NCBI RefSeq assembly: GCF_900110955.1
Contig: NZ_FOFR01000027.1
Span: 1-64,000, forward strand
DNA: 64,000 nt
Source: Lentzea xinjiangensis
GTDB taxonomy: Bacteria > Actinomycetota > Actinomycetes > Mycobacteriales > Pseudonocardiaceae
Direction of reading: 5' to 3'
Numbering within the stretch: position 1 is the first letter of the stretch; every line of letters begins with the position of its first letter. This document shows, one piece after another, positions 1-8,874 of this stretch. Below the pieces are notes generated by a model, which worked only from the letters and a program-made list of their open reading frames with translations, did not search any database and had not been told where the DNA came from. The position numbers were made by a program, and so were the translations under genes.

Positions 1-82
1 GGTGCGATCGCGACGCCCAGTTCTGCGGGTCCGTCAGGACCGGGACGTTCTCGATTCGACCGGGGTCGGTCTCGGGGGGCAT
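1..82 (-). CDS. partial CDS, N-terminus only, unknown
   Basis: About 27 codons of a minus-strand reading frame that runs off the left edge, beginning MPPETDPGRIENVPVL. The ATG has a GGCGAGG-like purine stretch just upstream, and the frame starts about 44 bases after the preceding ESX-type gene ends, so the two look co-transcribed. Too little is visible to name the product; PPE/ESX-associated proteins commonly follow in such operons, but that is inference from context only. Confidence 0.5.
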   Translation of the reverse strand, partial: MPPETDPGRIENVPVLTDPQNWASRSH

Positions 83-125
83 GACCGCCTCGCCTCTCAC
101 GTCGGTGGCACCAGCCGGCCGCAGC

Positions 126-506
126 TCAGCCGGCACCCATGTGCTTCTTCAGTTCGGCCTGGTGTTCCTCGTCGAGACGGGTGAAGTTCTCGATCGCCGC
201 CACGATCGAGTTCTTCGTCTGCTCCAGCACCGCGCGGTACGCGGTCATGACGCTGACGAACGAGTACTGCTCACCTTCGGCCCGATGGGTGAACTTGTCG
301 CGCATCTTGTCGACCACCGGGTTCGCACCCAGCGGCGCCGGACGGGCGATGCTGCTGTTCGCACGCTCGATCCACGAGTCGACCTGGTCGATCTGGGCCT
401 GGAACTGCTTGCGGAGCTCCTCGCCCGCGGCCGGGTCGAGCTGCACCTGACCCGAGCTGACGGTCTCCCGCAACGGGACAGCGTCTTTGTCACCGACGAT
501 GTACAT
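126..506 (-). CDS. PE-like / ESX-associated small helical protein
   Basis: Protein of 126 residues with no signal peptide and no membrane segment. It is rich in Glu, Gln and Lys and looks like two long helices around a break at about residues 45-52 (PLGANPV), the hairpin plan of WXG100/PE-type secretion partners; the Pro-Leu-Gly-x-Asn turn is typical of PE-like proteins of Pseudonocardiales. It lies downstream of the EspG-like gene and upstream of a partial gene on the same strand, which supports a type VII secretion role. I chose ATG (MYIVGDKD) because the longer frame starts only at a TTG; neither start has a clear ribosome site. Substrate versus chaperone cannot be settled from sequence. 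Confidence 0.55.
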   Translation of the reverse strand: MYIVGDKDAVPLRETVSSGQVQLDPAAGEELRKQFQAQIDQVDSWIERANSSIARPAPLGANPVVDKMRDKFTHRAEGEQYSFVSVMTAYRAVLEQTKNSIVAAIENFTRLDEEHQAELKKHMGAG

Positions 507-944
507 GCGGGCAGTATCGGTGGTTCTTCCGCGCAATGCTCGCTTTCCCCTGCACGAGTTACCAATTGAGACTCGTGTTCACAATGCGTTGTGACACAGT
601 CAAACGGGCCTCTACCAGGTGAACGGCGTGTAACAAACGTGATCGTTTGCGCAGGTTGTGGGAGCGCTCTCCGCCTGCTGCCCGAGTGGGCGTCCCGCCC
701 CTGTTCACACCGCAGAAGTGGAACTATGCCACAAGTCCCTGTGATCCAAATCACGTAGGGGAATACCTGGGATTTAGGGCGCTCTTGAGGTTTGTCGCGC
801 CGGTCCGGTCTGTCACCGGATCGGGCTAATCGGTCGAACTGGGCGGACCCGTGCGGGCGCATTCCGAAGAGTACGCCCGCGACGCCGGTTCCGGGATCGG
901 CGTGCGCCGGTTCCAAGAGGACTGACGGGCCTGCGGAACGCGCC
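507..944. other. intergenic region, 438 bp, no gene seen
   Basis: No reading frame here has convincing coding character. It is less GC-rich than its neighbours in its left half. It holds one palindrome-like site (see 660-673) and presumably the promoter of the small ESX-type gene to its left. Confidence 0.5.
660..673. promoter_or_regulatory. LacI/CebR-like operator, possible
   Basis: TGGGAGCGCTCTCC is a 14-base near-palindrome (core GGAGCGCTC) that resembles the LacI-family box TGGGAGCGCTCCCA known for CebR. No sugar gene is adjacent; the flanking genes are ESX accessory genes. It may be chance or a site of a global sugar regulator. Confidence 0.3.
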
Positions 945-1733
945 TCACGCCAGCACGGCGTCGATCCGGGTGGCGATGCGCTCGTTGTCCGTGGGCGACA
1001 GGCTCAGCCAGCCGTCGGAGCGGACCATCAGGTACCGGCCCTGGTGGGTGTCGAACCAGTTGATGACCACGTCGGCGCGGTGCCGCCCGTGCGTCACGCC
1101 GAACTGCCCGCCGGCGACGCGGTTGGACGCGAGCTCGTCCATCTGCCTCGCGTCCTGTGCGGACAGTCCCGCCCTCAGCAGCGCCTGGCGGTCGTCGAGC
1201 TCGTCGTCGGCCGCGCCCCACGGGTCCTCGGAGTCTTCGTCGTCCTGCTCGGCTTCCTGCAGCGCGACGGCCTGCTGCAGGGTCTCGAGCCGCACGGACA
1301 GCGCGCTGCCGGGACCGGCCTCGCCCGCGGGGAGCACGCGGACGATCTCCCTGGCCAGCGCGGTCGGCCTGATCTCGGTGAGGCCGACCTCGTCGCCGTC
1401 GATCACGGCCAGCACGGCCTGGAAGCCGTTGGACGCGGCGAGCGCCCGCACGGTCCTGCCGAGCCCCGCGACGGCGTCGACGGACACCTCGTGGTCGTCG
1501 AGCACCCGGAACAGGTCGTCGAGCCGGGAGCCGGTCCCGATCCCACGCCGGCGCAGTCCCTCCAGCGTCCTGTCCTGCAGCGCTTTCCGTTCCTGCTCGG
1601 TGTCTCCCTCGCTGGGCACGTCGAGCGGGTACGGCATCCTGCCGAGCCGCAGCGTCTGCCACAGCACCTCGAACTCGCGGGTCGACAGCAAGTACTCGGG
1701 CGTGATCACGAGTGCTCGGACCTTCCTCTTCAC
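945..1733 (-). CDS. EspG-family ESX secretion chaperone
   Basis: Protein of 262 residues of the EspG family. EspG proteins are cytosolic chaperones that bind PE-PPE substrates of type VII secretion. Supporting features are the N-terminal stretch with the Leu-rich EFEVLWQTL helix, the central VDAVAGLGRTVRALAA segment and the C-terminal GRYLMVRSDGWLSLSPTD strand pair with a final helix, in EspG order and at the usual length (250-290). It is strongly acidic at residues 160-180. The start is GTG and uncertain; another GTG lies about 8 codons in. The small PE-like gene lies 438 bp downstream on the same strand. Which PE-PPE partner it serves is not visible. Confidence 0.75.
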   Translation of the reverse strand: MKRKVRALVITPEYLLSTREFEVLWQTLRLGRMPYPLDVPSEGDTEQERKALQDRTLEGLRRRGIGTGSRLDDLFRVLDDHEVSVDAVAGLGRTVRALAASNGFQAVLAVIDGDEVGLTEIRPTALAREIVRVLPAGEAGPGSALSVRLETLQQAVALQEAEQDDEDSEDPWGAADDELDDRQALLRAGLSAQDARQMDELASNRVAGGQFGVTHGRHRADVVINWFDTHQGRYLMVRSDGWLSLSPTDNERIATRIDAVLA

Positions 1734-1958
1734 CGGCGGCTGTCCGCGCAGTATCGAGCAGATTCCGGCGCGGTGGTCGCGGTTCGGCGCAGGCGCACCC
1801 GGCCGAGGTGGTCACCCGCCCCCCGGCGTGCAGGGGTGGGCACGCCGCGCCCGGACCGGTTCGAGGGCCCCTGAGCAGGTCTTTCGCGTGTCCTGGAAGT
1901 GTGCTCGGGCGGTCACCGGAGGGGCGGCGCCCGTCCGTTCACCCGGCTGGGCGAACTC

Positions 1959-1979
1959 GATCACACCTCGGTTGTGATC
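1959..1979. promoter_or_regulatory. inverted repeat upstream of sulfite-oxidase gene
   Basis: GATCACA and TGTGATC are perfect 7-base arms separated by 7 bases, about 80 bases before the ATG of the molybdoenzyme gene. The arms are TCACA-TGTGA, the opposite orientation to a CRP site. It could be an operator for an unidentified regulator. Confidence 0.4.
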
Positions 1980-2060
1980 CGACTCACGGCCTCGTGCCTC
2001 CTGTTGAGACGGTTCCGCGATGTGGGAGGGCTGTTGTGGTGGGCCGATAGCGTCGTGCGC

Positions 2061-3164
2061 ATGATTTCTCGCCGCGGCGTCCTGCTCGCAGCAGGACTCT
2101 CGTTGCTGCCGTCCAGGGCCTCGGCCGCGCCTTCGATCGTGAAGCCGCTGCCCGCCACCGACTTCGTCGTGCACGGCACCAACGCGGAAACGCGCTGGGA
2201 AGCCCTGCGCGGGACCGGCTCGCTGACGCCGGTCTCGAAGTTCTTCGTCCGCAACCACACCTCGACGCCGTTGCTGGACGCCACGTCGTGGCGGCTGCGG
2301 ATCCACGGCTCCGGGGTCTCGCGCCCGTTGTCGCTGTCGGTGCGCGACCTGCGGGCGCTGCCGTCGTGCTCGGTCGAGGCGGTGATCGAATGCGCGGGCA
2401 ACGGCCGGAGCTTCTTCACCTCGCAACAGGGCCAGGCGGTCGCGGGCACCCCGTGGAGGCTCGGCGGGATCGGCAACGCGCGGTGGCGCGGCGTGCCGCT
2501 CGGGCTGCTGCTGCGGCTCGCGGGACTGCGGGCGGGCGCGGTCGACGTGCTGCCGGCCGGGCTCGACGCCGACTACGTGACCGGCGGCGTGAACCTGGGC
2601 CGCGTGCGGCGCCCGCTGCCGGTGGCGAAGGCGCTGGACGACGTGCTGGTCGCCTATGAGATGAACGGCGCGGACCTGCCGCCCGACCACGGGTTCCCGG
2701 CGCGGCTCGTGGTGCCGGGCTGGGCCGGGATCGCGAGCATCAAGTGGCTGGGGTCGATCGAGGTGTCGACCTCGCCGCTGCACTCGCCGTGGGACACGCA
2801 GTACTACCGGCTGCTCGGTCCTGCCCATCCCCCCGAGGGGACGCCGGTGACCGAGCAGGTCGCCAAGAGCGCCTTCGAGCTGGCCTGGGGTGCCACGGTG
2901 CCCGCCGGTCGCCACGTGCTGACCGGGCGGGCGTGGGCGCCGGGCGGCGTCCGGCGGGTGGAGGTCTCGACGGACGGGCGGACCTGGCGGCGGGCGACGC
3001 TGGTGTCGCGCGGCGGCTGGACCCGGTGGCAGCTCCCGTGGCAGGCGGCACCGGGGGAGCACGTGCTGCGGGTGCGAGCCGACGACCAGCCCGACGAGTC
3101 GCCGTACAACACCCAGGGCTACCTGTTCGGCGCCGTCGTGCGGCACCCGGTGACGGTCGTCTGA
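2061..3164 (+). CDS. sulfite-oxidase-like molybdopterin enzyme, Tat-exported
   Basis: Protein of 367 residues of the sulfite oxidase family. The N-terminus MISRRGVLLAAGLSLLPSRA carries a twin-Arg motif (SRRGVLL) and an Ala-Ser-Ala cleavage region, so it is exported folded with its molybdenum cofactor. Residues about 60-235 are the cofactor domain, with the molybdenum-ligating Cys111 in IECAGNGR; residues about 255-365 match the Ig-like dimerisation domain (GVRRVEVSTDGRTW). No cytochrome or heme-domain gene is adjacent, so the electron acceptor is unknown. The substrate may be sulfite or another S- or N-oxide. ATG at 2061 fits the Tat signal. It stands alone, divergent from the EspG-like gene. 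Confidence 0.85.
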   Translation: MISRRGVLLAAGLSLLPSRASAAPSIVKPLPATDFVVHGTNAETRWEALRGTGSLTPVSKFFVRNHTSTPLLDATSWRLRIHGSGVSRPLSLSVRDLRALPSCSVEAVIECAGNGRSFFTSQQGQAVAGTPWRLGGIGNARWRGVPLGLLLRLAGLRAGAVDVLPAGLDADYVTGGVNLGRVRRPLPVAKALDDVLVAYEMNGADLPPDHGFPARLVVPGWAGIASIKWLGSIEVSTSPLHSPWDTQYYRLLGPAHPPEGTPVTEQVAKSAFELAWGATVPAGRHVLTGRAWAPGGVRRVEVSTDGRTWRRATLVSRGGWTRWQLPWQAAPGEHVLRVRADDQPDESPYNTQGYLFGAVVRHPVTVV

Positions 3165-3261
3165 GCCTTCACCACCTCAATAGCTTCAGTGTTGACCGAA
3201 GTCAATCCGGTGCGCGGCGCGCGGAGCTGCCCGCCGGCCGGGGAGGTGTGAAGATCGGCAG

Positions 3262-4863
3262 GTGACTGCCTCCGCTTGGGCGCCCCTGCGCCGCGGCGCG
3301 TTCCGCGCGTTGTGGCTGGCCCAGTTCGCCTCCAACATCGGCACGTGGGCGCAGACCGTCGGCGCCCAGTGGCTCATGGGTGACCTCGGCGGCAGCGCCC
3401 TGCAGGTGGCGCTGGTCCAGACGGCCACGACGCTGCCGGTGTTCCTGCTGGTCGTGCCGTCCGGAGCGCTCGGCGACATCCTCGACCGCCGGCGCGTGCT
3501 GATGTCCGGTCAGGCGCTGATGCTGGCGGGCGCCGGCGGGCTGGTGCTGCTGGCCGGCGCGGAGAGGGCGACACCCGCGAGCCTGCTCGGGCTCATCGCG
3601 CTGATGGCGATCGGGCAGGCGCTGTCGATGCCGTCGTTCCAGGCGATCCAGCCGGAGCTCGTGCCGCGCGAGGAGATCCCGCAGGCCGCGCTGCTCAACG
3701 GCGTCAACATGAACGTCGGCCGCGCGATCGGGCCCGCGCTCGGCGGCCTGCTGATCGCGCTGGCCGGACCGGAGGCGACGTTCGCGTTGAACACCGTCTC
3801 GTTCATCGGGGTGCTCATCGTGCTGGCCAGGTGGCGGCGGCCGTCGGACCACCGTCCCCTCGGCGCGGAGCACATCACCACGGCGATGCGCACCGGGGCG
3901 CGGTATGTGGGCAGCTCGCCGTTGTTCCGGCGGGTGCTCGCGCGGCTGTTGTTGTTCATCGTGTTCGGCAGCGGCCTGTGGGCGTTGCTGCCGGCGATCG
4001 CCCGCGGGCCGTTGCAGCTCGACGCGAGCGGGTACGGCGTGCTGCTCGGCAGTGTCGGCGCCGGCGCGATCGGCGGCGCGTTCATGGTGCCGAAGCTGTT
4101 GCAGCGCATGAGCAAGAACCGCATGGTGCTGCTGGCGACGTTCGTCTACGCGGCGGCGACCAGCACGGCGGTGCTGGTCGGCAGCATCGCGGTGGTGATC
4201 GTGGCGATGCTGCTGACGGGAGCCTGCTGGATCGCGACGCTCTCGACGTTCAACGCGACCGCGCAGGTCCTGCTCCCGGCCTGGACGCGGGCGCGGGCAC
4301 TGGCCTACTACCAGCTGATCCTCATGGGCGGGCAGGCGCTCGGCGCGGTCGTGTGGGGTGCGATCGCGGACGTCCACGGCCTCCAGGCCGCCATGATCGT
4401 GCCCGCGGTGGCGATGGCGGCCGGTGCGCTGGCGGCGTCGCGGTGGCTGCCTCTGCTCGACCGGCCGCTCGATGTCAGTCCCGCGACCTACTGGGAGGAA
4501 CCGCCCGAGGTCGACGAGACCGACGCCGGGCCCGTGCTGGTCACCGTCGAGTGGCCGGTGGCGGAGGAGAACGAGGACGACTTCATCGACGCCATGCAAC
4601 GCGTCGGCAGGGCGCGCCGCCGCACGGGCGCCACGATGTGGGGCCTGTTCCGGGACACCGGCAAACCGGAGACGTTCCTGGAGACCTTCACCGTGGCGAC
4701 CTGGCAGGAGCACCTGCGCCAGCACCTCGAACGCGGCACGGTCGTCGATCAGCAGAACCAGGAGGCGGCACGCGCGCTGGCCAAGGAGGCGCCGCAGGTG
4801 CGGCACCTGCTGTTCGCGGAACCCGGGAAGCCCGAGGAAGGTTCCCATAGCGGCAGGCTATGA
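3262..4863 (+). CDS. MFS exporter (EntS-like) with C-terminal dimeric alpha-beta barrel-like tail
   Basis: Protein of 533 residues. Residues 1-400 are a 12-helix major facilitator domain of the transmembrane secretion effector (MFS_3, EntS-like) type, starting RGAFRALWLAQFASNIGTWA; such proteins export siderophores or drugs by proton antiport. After the last helix comes a soluble tail of about 110 residues (VLVTVEWPV... to the end) resembling the monooxygenase-like alpha-beta barrel found at the C-terminus of this subfamily. Start is GTG, with an SD-like GGGGAGG about 15 bases upstream, which is rather far. No biosynthetic genes adjoin it, so the cargo is unknown. Confidence 0.85.
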   Translation: MTASAWAPLRRGAFRALWLAQFASNIGTWAQTVGAQWLMGDLGGSALQVALVQTATTLPVFLLVVPSGALGDILDRRRVLMSGQALMLAGAGGLVLLAGAERATPASLLGLIALMAIGQALSMPSFQAIQPELVPREEIPQAALLNGVNMNVGRAIGPALGGLLIALAGPEATFALNTVSFIGVLIVLARWRRPSDHRPLGAEHITTAMRTGARYVGSSPLFRRVLARLLLFIVFGSGLWALLPAIARGPLQLDASGYGVLLGSVGAGAIGGAFMVPKLLQRMSKNRMVLLATFVYAAATSTAVLVGSIAVVIVAMLLTGACWIATLSTFNATAQVLLPAWTRARALAYYQLILMGGQALGAVVWGAIADVHGLQAAMIVPAVAMAAGALAASRWLPLLDRPLDVSPATYWEEPPEVDETDAGPVLVTVEWPVAEENEDDFIDAMQRVGRARRRTGATMWGLFRDTGKPETFLETFTVATWQEHLRQHLERGTVVDQQNQEAARALAKEAPQVRHLLFAEPGKPEEGSHSGRL

Positions 4864-4950
4864 GGGGCGGCCCTCCGGGCGCGCCTCACGGTTCGCGGGG
4901 AGTGGTGAGGCGGAGGTCGTGAGCGCGTCGCACCGGTTCGCCGTGGCGGC

Positions 4951-5895
4951 TCACCGCGCCGAGGCGAGGACCGCGCCCCGCTCCTCCCACCACGGCCGGA
5001 ACACCGGGCTGGCCAGGGCCTGGTCGGAGTAGGCGGCCAGCACGTCGGCGAACACGCGACCGGCCTGGGCCGAGGTCAGCCGCTCCCGCCGCCAGCAGAA
5101 CACCAGCCGCATCCGCAGCGGCGCCCCCGCCAGCGGCCGCACCGCCACCCCCGGACCGCCCTGCGAGGTCGGTTCCACCAGCGTCACCGCCTTGCCCGCC
5201 GCGACCAGCGGCCGCCCGGCCCCGCTCGGCATCTCGAAGCGGATCCGCGGCGCGAACCCGGCCGCCCGGCAGGCGGCGCGCAACGCCGTCAGCGACCCGT
5301 CCTCGGCACCGGGTGGCGCCACCCACGCCTCACCGGCCAGCGCGGCCAGCTCCACCTCGGGCGCGGCGGCCAGCGGGTGCGCGGCGGACAGGGCGATGTG
5401 CACCGGTACCCACGGCACCACGATCCGTTGCGCGACGCCGCGCGGCAGGCCCAGGTCGCTCTCCTCGTCGACCGCGATCACCGCCGCGTCGAGGTGGCCG
5501 TTGGCGAGGGCCAGCGCCAGCCCGGTCGACGACGGGTCCACGTGCAGCGTCACGTCGTCCAGGGTCGACTCGAGCCGGGAGTACAGCGCCGGCACGCACT
5601 CCATGTGCACCGAGCCGAACCGGGTCGGGCCGCCGCGGCTCGCCATGTCCGAGCCGAAGGCGTCCAGCTCCACCAGCAGCAACCGGGCCCGCTGGAGCAT
5701 CTGGCCGCCCAGTGCCGTGGGCACGGCGCCGGCCCGGCCGCGTTCGAAGAGCTTGCCGCCCACCAGGCGTTCCACCCGTTGCAGCAGGGTGGTGAGCGAC
5801 GGCTGGGAGATGCCGAGCTGCGTCGCCGCGCGCGAGAGGCTGCCCGCGTTCCCGATGGCGCAGATCGCCCGCAGGTGCCGGATCTCCAGTTCCAT
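4951..5895 (-). CDS. LysR-family transcriptional regulator
   Basis: Protein of 314 residues. The first 60 residues are a winged helix-turn-helix of LysR type (RHLRAICAIGNAGSLSRAA, then GISQPSLTTLLQRVERLVGGKLFER); residues about 90-295 form the two-lobed effector domain. It is divergent from the M24 aminopeptidase gene with 85 bases between starts, the usual arrangement for a LysR protein that controls its neighbour, so that gene is the best target guess. The effector is unknown. Confidence 0.88.
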   Translation of the reverse strand: MELEIRHLRAICAIGNAGSLSRAATQLGISQPSLTTLLQRVERLVGGKLFERGRAGAVPTALGGQMLQRARLLLVELDAFGSDMASRGGPTRFGSVHMECVPALYSRLESTLDDVTLHVDPSSTGLALALANGHLDAAVIAVDEESDLGLPRGVAQRIVVPWVPVHIALSAAHPLAAAPEVELAALAGEAWVAPPGAEDGSLTALRAACRAAGFAPRIRFEMPSGAGRPLVAAGKAVTLVEPTSQGGPGVAVRPLAGAPLRMRLVFCWRRERLTSAQAGRVFADVLAAYSDQALASPVFRPWWEERGAVLASAR

Positions 5896-5980
5896 AGCCC
5901 GAGGCTATCGCCGTTCCGGATTGGCGGGACGTCCCGGCGGGCGGGAAGGCTGGTGGCGAGGCCGACCGGAGGGGTGCGAA

Positions 5981-7390
5981 GTGGCTCGGACACGCCGTGA
6001 CATGGCGAAGCTGGTGGACGCGGAGGGCTTCCGCGCCCACATCCGCGAGGGCTGGGGCCCGTGGGACAGCTCGATCGACCTGCCGGAGGGCACCGCCGAG
6101 GCGGCCGGGGCGCACCGGGCGAGGCTCGCGGCGGCGTTGCCCGGCAAGCGGATCGCGCTGGCCGCGGGGCGTGCGCACGTCCGGTCCAACGACACGTTCC
6201 ACGAGTTCCGCGCCGACAGCGACTTCGTGTGGCTGACCGGCTGCCAGGTCGAGGGTGCGGTGCTGGTGCTGTCCGGCCAGGACGCGACGCTGTTCGTGCC
6301 GGTGCCGTCGGAGGCCCACAGCGTCGACTTCTTCGGTGACGCCGACCGCAGCCCGTTCTGGATCGGCGCCGCGGCCGGGCCGCGGGAGTGGGGCGAGGCG
6401 CTCGGCATCACGGCCCGCCCGCTCGAAGACCTCGCGCACGCCCTGCGTGGCCGCCACCCCGGGACGCTCACGGCCAAGGGCGTCGACCCGGTGCTCGACG
6501 CGCTGACCGGTTCGCACAGCGACGAGCTGCGCACGACGCTCGCCGAGCTGCGCCGCGTCAAGGACGACTGGGAGGTCGGCCAGCTCCGCCAGGCCGTCGA
6601 CGCGTCGGTGAAGGGCTTCGCCGACGTCGCCGCCGAGCTCGGCCAGGCCGTGCGCGGCGGGGGAGAGCGCTGGTTGCAGGGCACGTTCGACCGCCGGGCC
6701 CGCACCGAGGGCAAGGGTCCCGGGTACACCTCCATCGTCGCCGCCGGGCCGCACGCGCCGGTCCTGCACTGGACGCGGTGCGACGGCCGGGTCGGCGAGG
6801 ACGACCTGCTGCTGCTCGACGCCGGTGTCGAGGTGAACTCGCTCTACACCGCCGACGTCACCCGCACGTTCCCGGTGAGCGGCGAGTTCTCCGCGGCCCA
6901 GCGCCAGGTCTACGACCTCGTGCACGCCTCGCACGTCGCCGCGCTCGCCGAGGTCAAGCCCGGCAACGACTACAGCGCCTTCCACCACACCGCCATGCGC
7001 GTGCTCGCCGAGGGCCTGCACGACTGGGGCCTGCTGCCGGTCGGCGTCGACAAGGCGCTGGACCCGGCCGGTCAGCACCACCGCCGCTACATCGTCTGCG
7101 GCACCGGGCACTTCCTCGGCCTGGACGTGCACGACTGCGCCGAGGCCCGGCCGGAGGCCTACCAGCAGGGCGTGCTGGAGCGCGGCATGGCGCTCACGGT
7201 CGAGCCCGGCCTGTACTTCCACCCGAACGACGAGACGCTGCCACCGGAGCTGCGCGGCATCGGCGTGCGGATCGAGGACGACCTCGTCGTGACGAGCGAC
7301 GGCGCCGACGTCCTGTCCGACGCACTGCCGATCACCGCCGACGACGTCGCCGCGTGGGTGAGGAAGCAGCGCTCCCAGCCGGCTTCATGA
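5981..7390 (+). CDS. M24 metallopeptidase, Xaa-Pro aminopeptidase
   Basis: Protein of 469 residues with an N-terminal aminopeptidase-P domain (about 50-190) and a C-terminal pita-bread M24 domain (about 200-460). The five expected metal ligands are present: Asp280 and Asp292 (LLDAGVEVNSLYTADVTRTF), His377 (GTGHFLGLDVHD), Glu408 (TVEPGLYF) and Glu432 (GVRIEDD). It would remove N-terminal residues preceding proline, in the cytosol, since no signal is seen. I start at GTG 5981, where GGAGGGG lies at SD distance, rather than at the ATG seven codons later. The gene ends 6 bases inside the convergent NTF2-like gene. Likely controlled by the divergent LysR protein. Confidence 0.88.
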   Translation: MARTRRDMAKLVDAEGFRAHIREGWGPWDSSIDLPEGTAEAAGAHRARLAAALPGKRIALAAGRAHVRSNDTFHEFRADSDFVWLTGCQVEGAVLVLSGQDATLFVPVPSEAHSVDFFGDADRSPFWIGAAAGPREWGEALGITARPLEDLAHALRGRHPGTLTAKGVDPVLDALTGSHSDELRTTLAELRRVKDDWEVGQLRQAVDASVKGFADVAAELGQAVRGGGERWLQGTFDRRARTEGKGPGYTSIVAAGPHAPVLHWTRCDGRVGEDDLLLLDAGVEVNSLYTADVTRTFPVSGEFSAAQRQVYDLVHASHVAALAEVKPGNDYSAFHHTAMRVLAEGLHDWGLLPVGVDKALDPAGQHHRRYIVCGTGHFLGLDVHDCAEARPEAYQQGVLERGMALTVEPGLYFHPNDETLPPELRGIGVRIEDDLVVTSDGADVLSDALPITADDVAAWVRKQRSQPAS

Positions 7391-7891
7391 TCGGGTGCCG
7401 AGGCGTGCCGGGATCGGGGCGAGGGGGTACTGCCGCCAGAAGAACGCGTCGGCCGCGTGCTGGTCGGCGGCGAAGTTCACCGCCTCGACGATCTTGCGCC
7501 CCCGGATCCGGTAGGCGAGCGTCCACGTGATGTCCAGGCCGGCCGGCGTGGTGCTCCAGCCGCGGTGCATGTCCACGACCCAGTCGCCGTCGGCGGCCAG
7601 GAACAGGATCTCCGCGCGGAACCCCGACCGGCCGAGCTGCGCGAAGAAGGCGAGCACCTCGGTGGCGCCGACCTTGGTGCCGGCGAGCGGGTGGTGCCCG
7701 GGGATGCTCCAGCGGATGTCCGGGGCGAAGAAGGGCCGCAGCGCTTCGAGGTCACCGGAGGCGTAGGCGTCGTAGTAGCGGCGGATCAGGGTCACGTTGG
7801 GGTGCTCGGGAGCGGCCGAGGCCGCCGGCGTGGCCACGGCCGTGGCCGCCAGACCTGCCGTTCCCGCGCGGATCACGGTGCGTCGGTGCAT
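7385..7891 (-). CDS. secreted SnoaL/NTF2-like protein with Tat signal
   Basis: Protein of 168 residues. The first 28 residues look like a twin-Arg signal (MHRRTVIRAGTAGLAATAVA, then Ala-Ser-Ala). The rest is an NTF2-like cone fold of the SnoaL/polyketide-cyclase-like group: VTLIRRYYDAYASGDLEAL, DIRWSIPGHHPLAG and a C-terminal ITWTLAYRIRGRKIVEAVNF strand pair. Most homologous ester-cyclase-like proteins lack a proven substrate, and the exported form here makes a small-molecule binder or enzyme in the wall possible. It is divergent from a LysR gene (62 bases between starts), which probably regulates it. Confidence 0.75.
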   Translation of the reverse strand: MHRRTVIRAGTAGLAATAVATPAASAAPEHPNVTLIRRYYDAYASGDLEALRPFFAPDIRWSIPGHHPLAGTKVGATEVLAFFAQLGRSGFRAEILFLAADGDWVVDMHRGWSTTPAGLDITWTLAYRIRGRKIVEAVNFAADQHAADAFFWRQYPLAPIPARLGTRS

Positions 7892-7953
7892 GACCGCTAC
7901 GCAACCAGCACGACCTCACGACGGTCCAATACCCGCCGCCATACGTTCCAGGC

Positions 7954-8835
7954 ATGGACGTGGACACGCGGTTGCTGCGTTATTTCGTGGTCGTCGCGGA
8001 GGAGCTCAGCTTCACCAGGGCGGCGAAGCGGCTGTACGTCGCGCAGCCGTCGCTGAGCCGGCAGATCAGGCAGCTGGAGGCGCGGCTGGGCGCGGACCTG
8101 TTCACCAGGACCAGTTCCGCGGTCGCGCTGACGGCCGCGGGACGCGCGTTGCTGCCGGCGGCACGGCGGCAGGTCGCCGAGTGGCAGGAGTCCGTGCGGC
8201 TGGTACGCACCGCCGCGGCGGCGGAGCGGAACGTGCTGCGGATCGGGTTCGCGGCCACGGGCGGCGGTGACCTGGCGCGCAGGGCGCGGTCGGCGTTCAC
8301 CCGGCGGTATCCGGGCGTGACCGTCGAGCCGAAGCGGTTCGAGTGGGGTGGCGAGGCGCGGGCGGTGCGCGACGGGCTGGCGGACGTCGCCTACGTCTGG
8401 CTGCCGGCGGAGCTGGACGGGTTGTGCTCGGAGGTCGTGGCGACCGAGCGGCGGTGGGTGGCGGTGAAGACGACGCATCCGCTGGCGTCGCGGGAGGAGG
8501 TCGGCATCGGCGACCTGCGCGACGAGCCTCTCATGTGGACGCGGGTGGCGCCGCCGGAGTGGGTCGACTGGTGGGCGGTCAACCCGCGGCCGGACGGGTC
8601 GGAGCCGGTGTGGGGACCGGAGAACGCCAACGTGGAGGAGATGCTGGAGCACGTCGCGACGACGTCGGGGGTGTGCATCGGACCGGAGTCGATGAAGAGC
8701 TTCTACGTCCACCCGGACCTGACGTGGCGTCCGGTCGTGGACATCGAGCCGTTGCGCATCGCGTTGGCGTGGCCGGAGCACTCGGCCAACGCCCTGGTGC
8801 ACGCGTTCGTCGAGATCGTCCGCCGGCTGGCGTGA
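7954..8835 (+). CDS. LysR-family transcriptional regulator
   Basis: Protein of 293 residues beginning MDVDTRLLRYFVVVAEELSF, a classic LysR start, with the recognition helix region VAQPSLSRQIRQLEARLGADLF at residues 30-51. The effector-binding domain is at about 88-290. It is divergent from the exported NTF2-like gene and convergent with glpK2. It is not closely similar to the LysR protein at 4951-5895 outside the DNA-binding domain. Confidence 0.88.
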   Translation: MDVDTRLLRYFVVVAEELSFTRAAKRLYVAQPSLSRQIRQLEARLGADLFTRTSSAVALTAAGRALLPAARRQVAEWQESVRLVRTAAAAERNVLRIGFAATGGGDLARRARSAFTRRYPGVTVEPKRFEWGGEARAVRDGLADVAYVWLPAELDGLCSEVVATERRWVAVKTTHPLASREEVGIGDLRDEPLMWTRVAPPEWVDWWAVNPRPDGSEPVWGPENANVEEMLEHVATTSGVCIGPESMKSFYVHPDLTWRPVVDIEPLRIALAWPEHSANALVHAFVEIVRRLA

Positions 8836-8874
8836 CAGGGCGCGGGGTCTGCATCGGCGGCACCTCGGCAGGTC

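Noticed and set aside
3202-4848. Minus-strand open frame of about 548 codons opposite the MFS gene
   Set aside because: Antisense to a clear transporter; repetitive Arg/His/Gln-rich composition and no motif.
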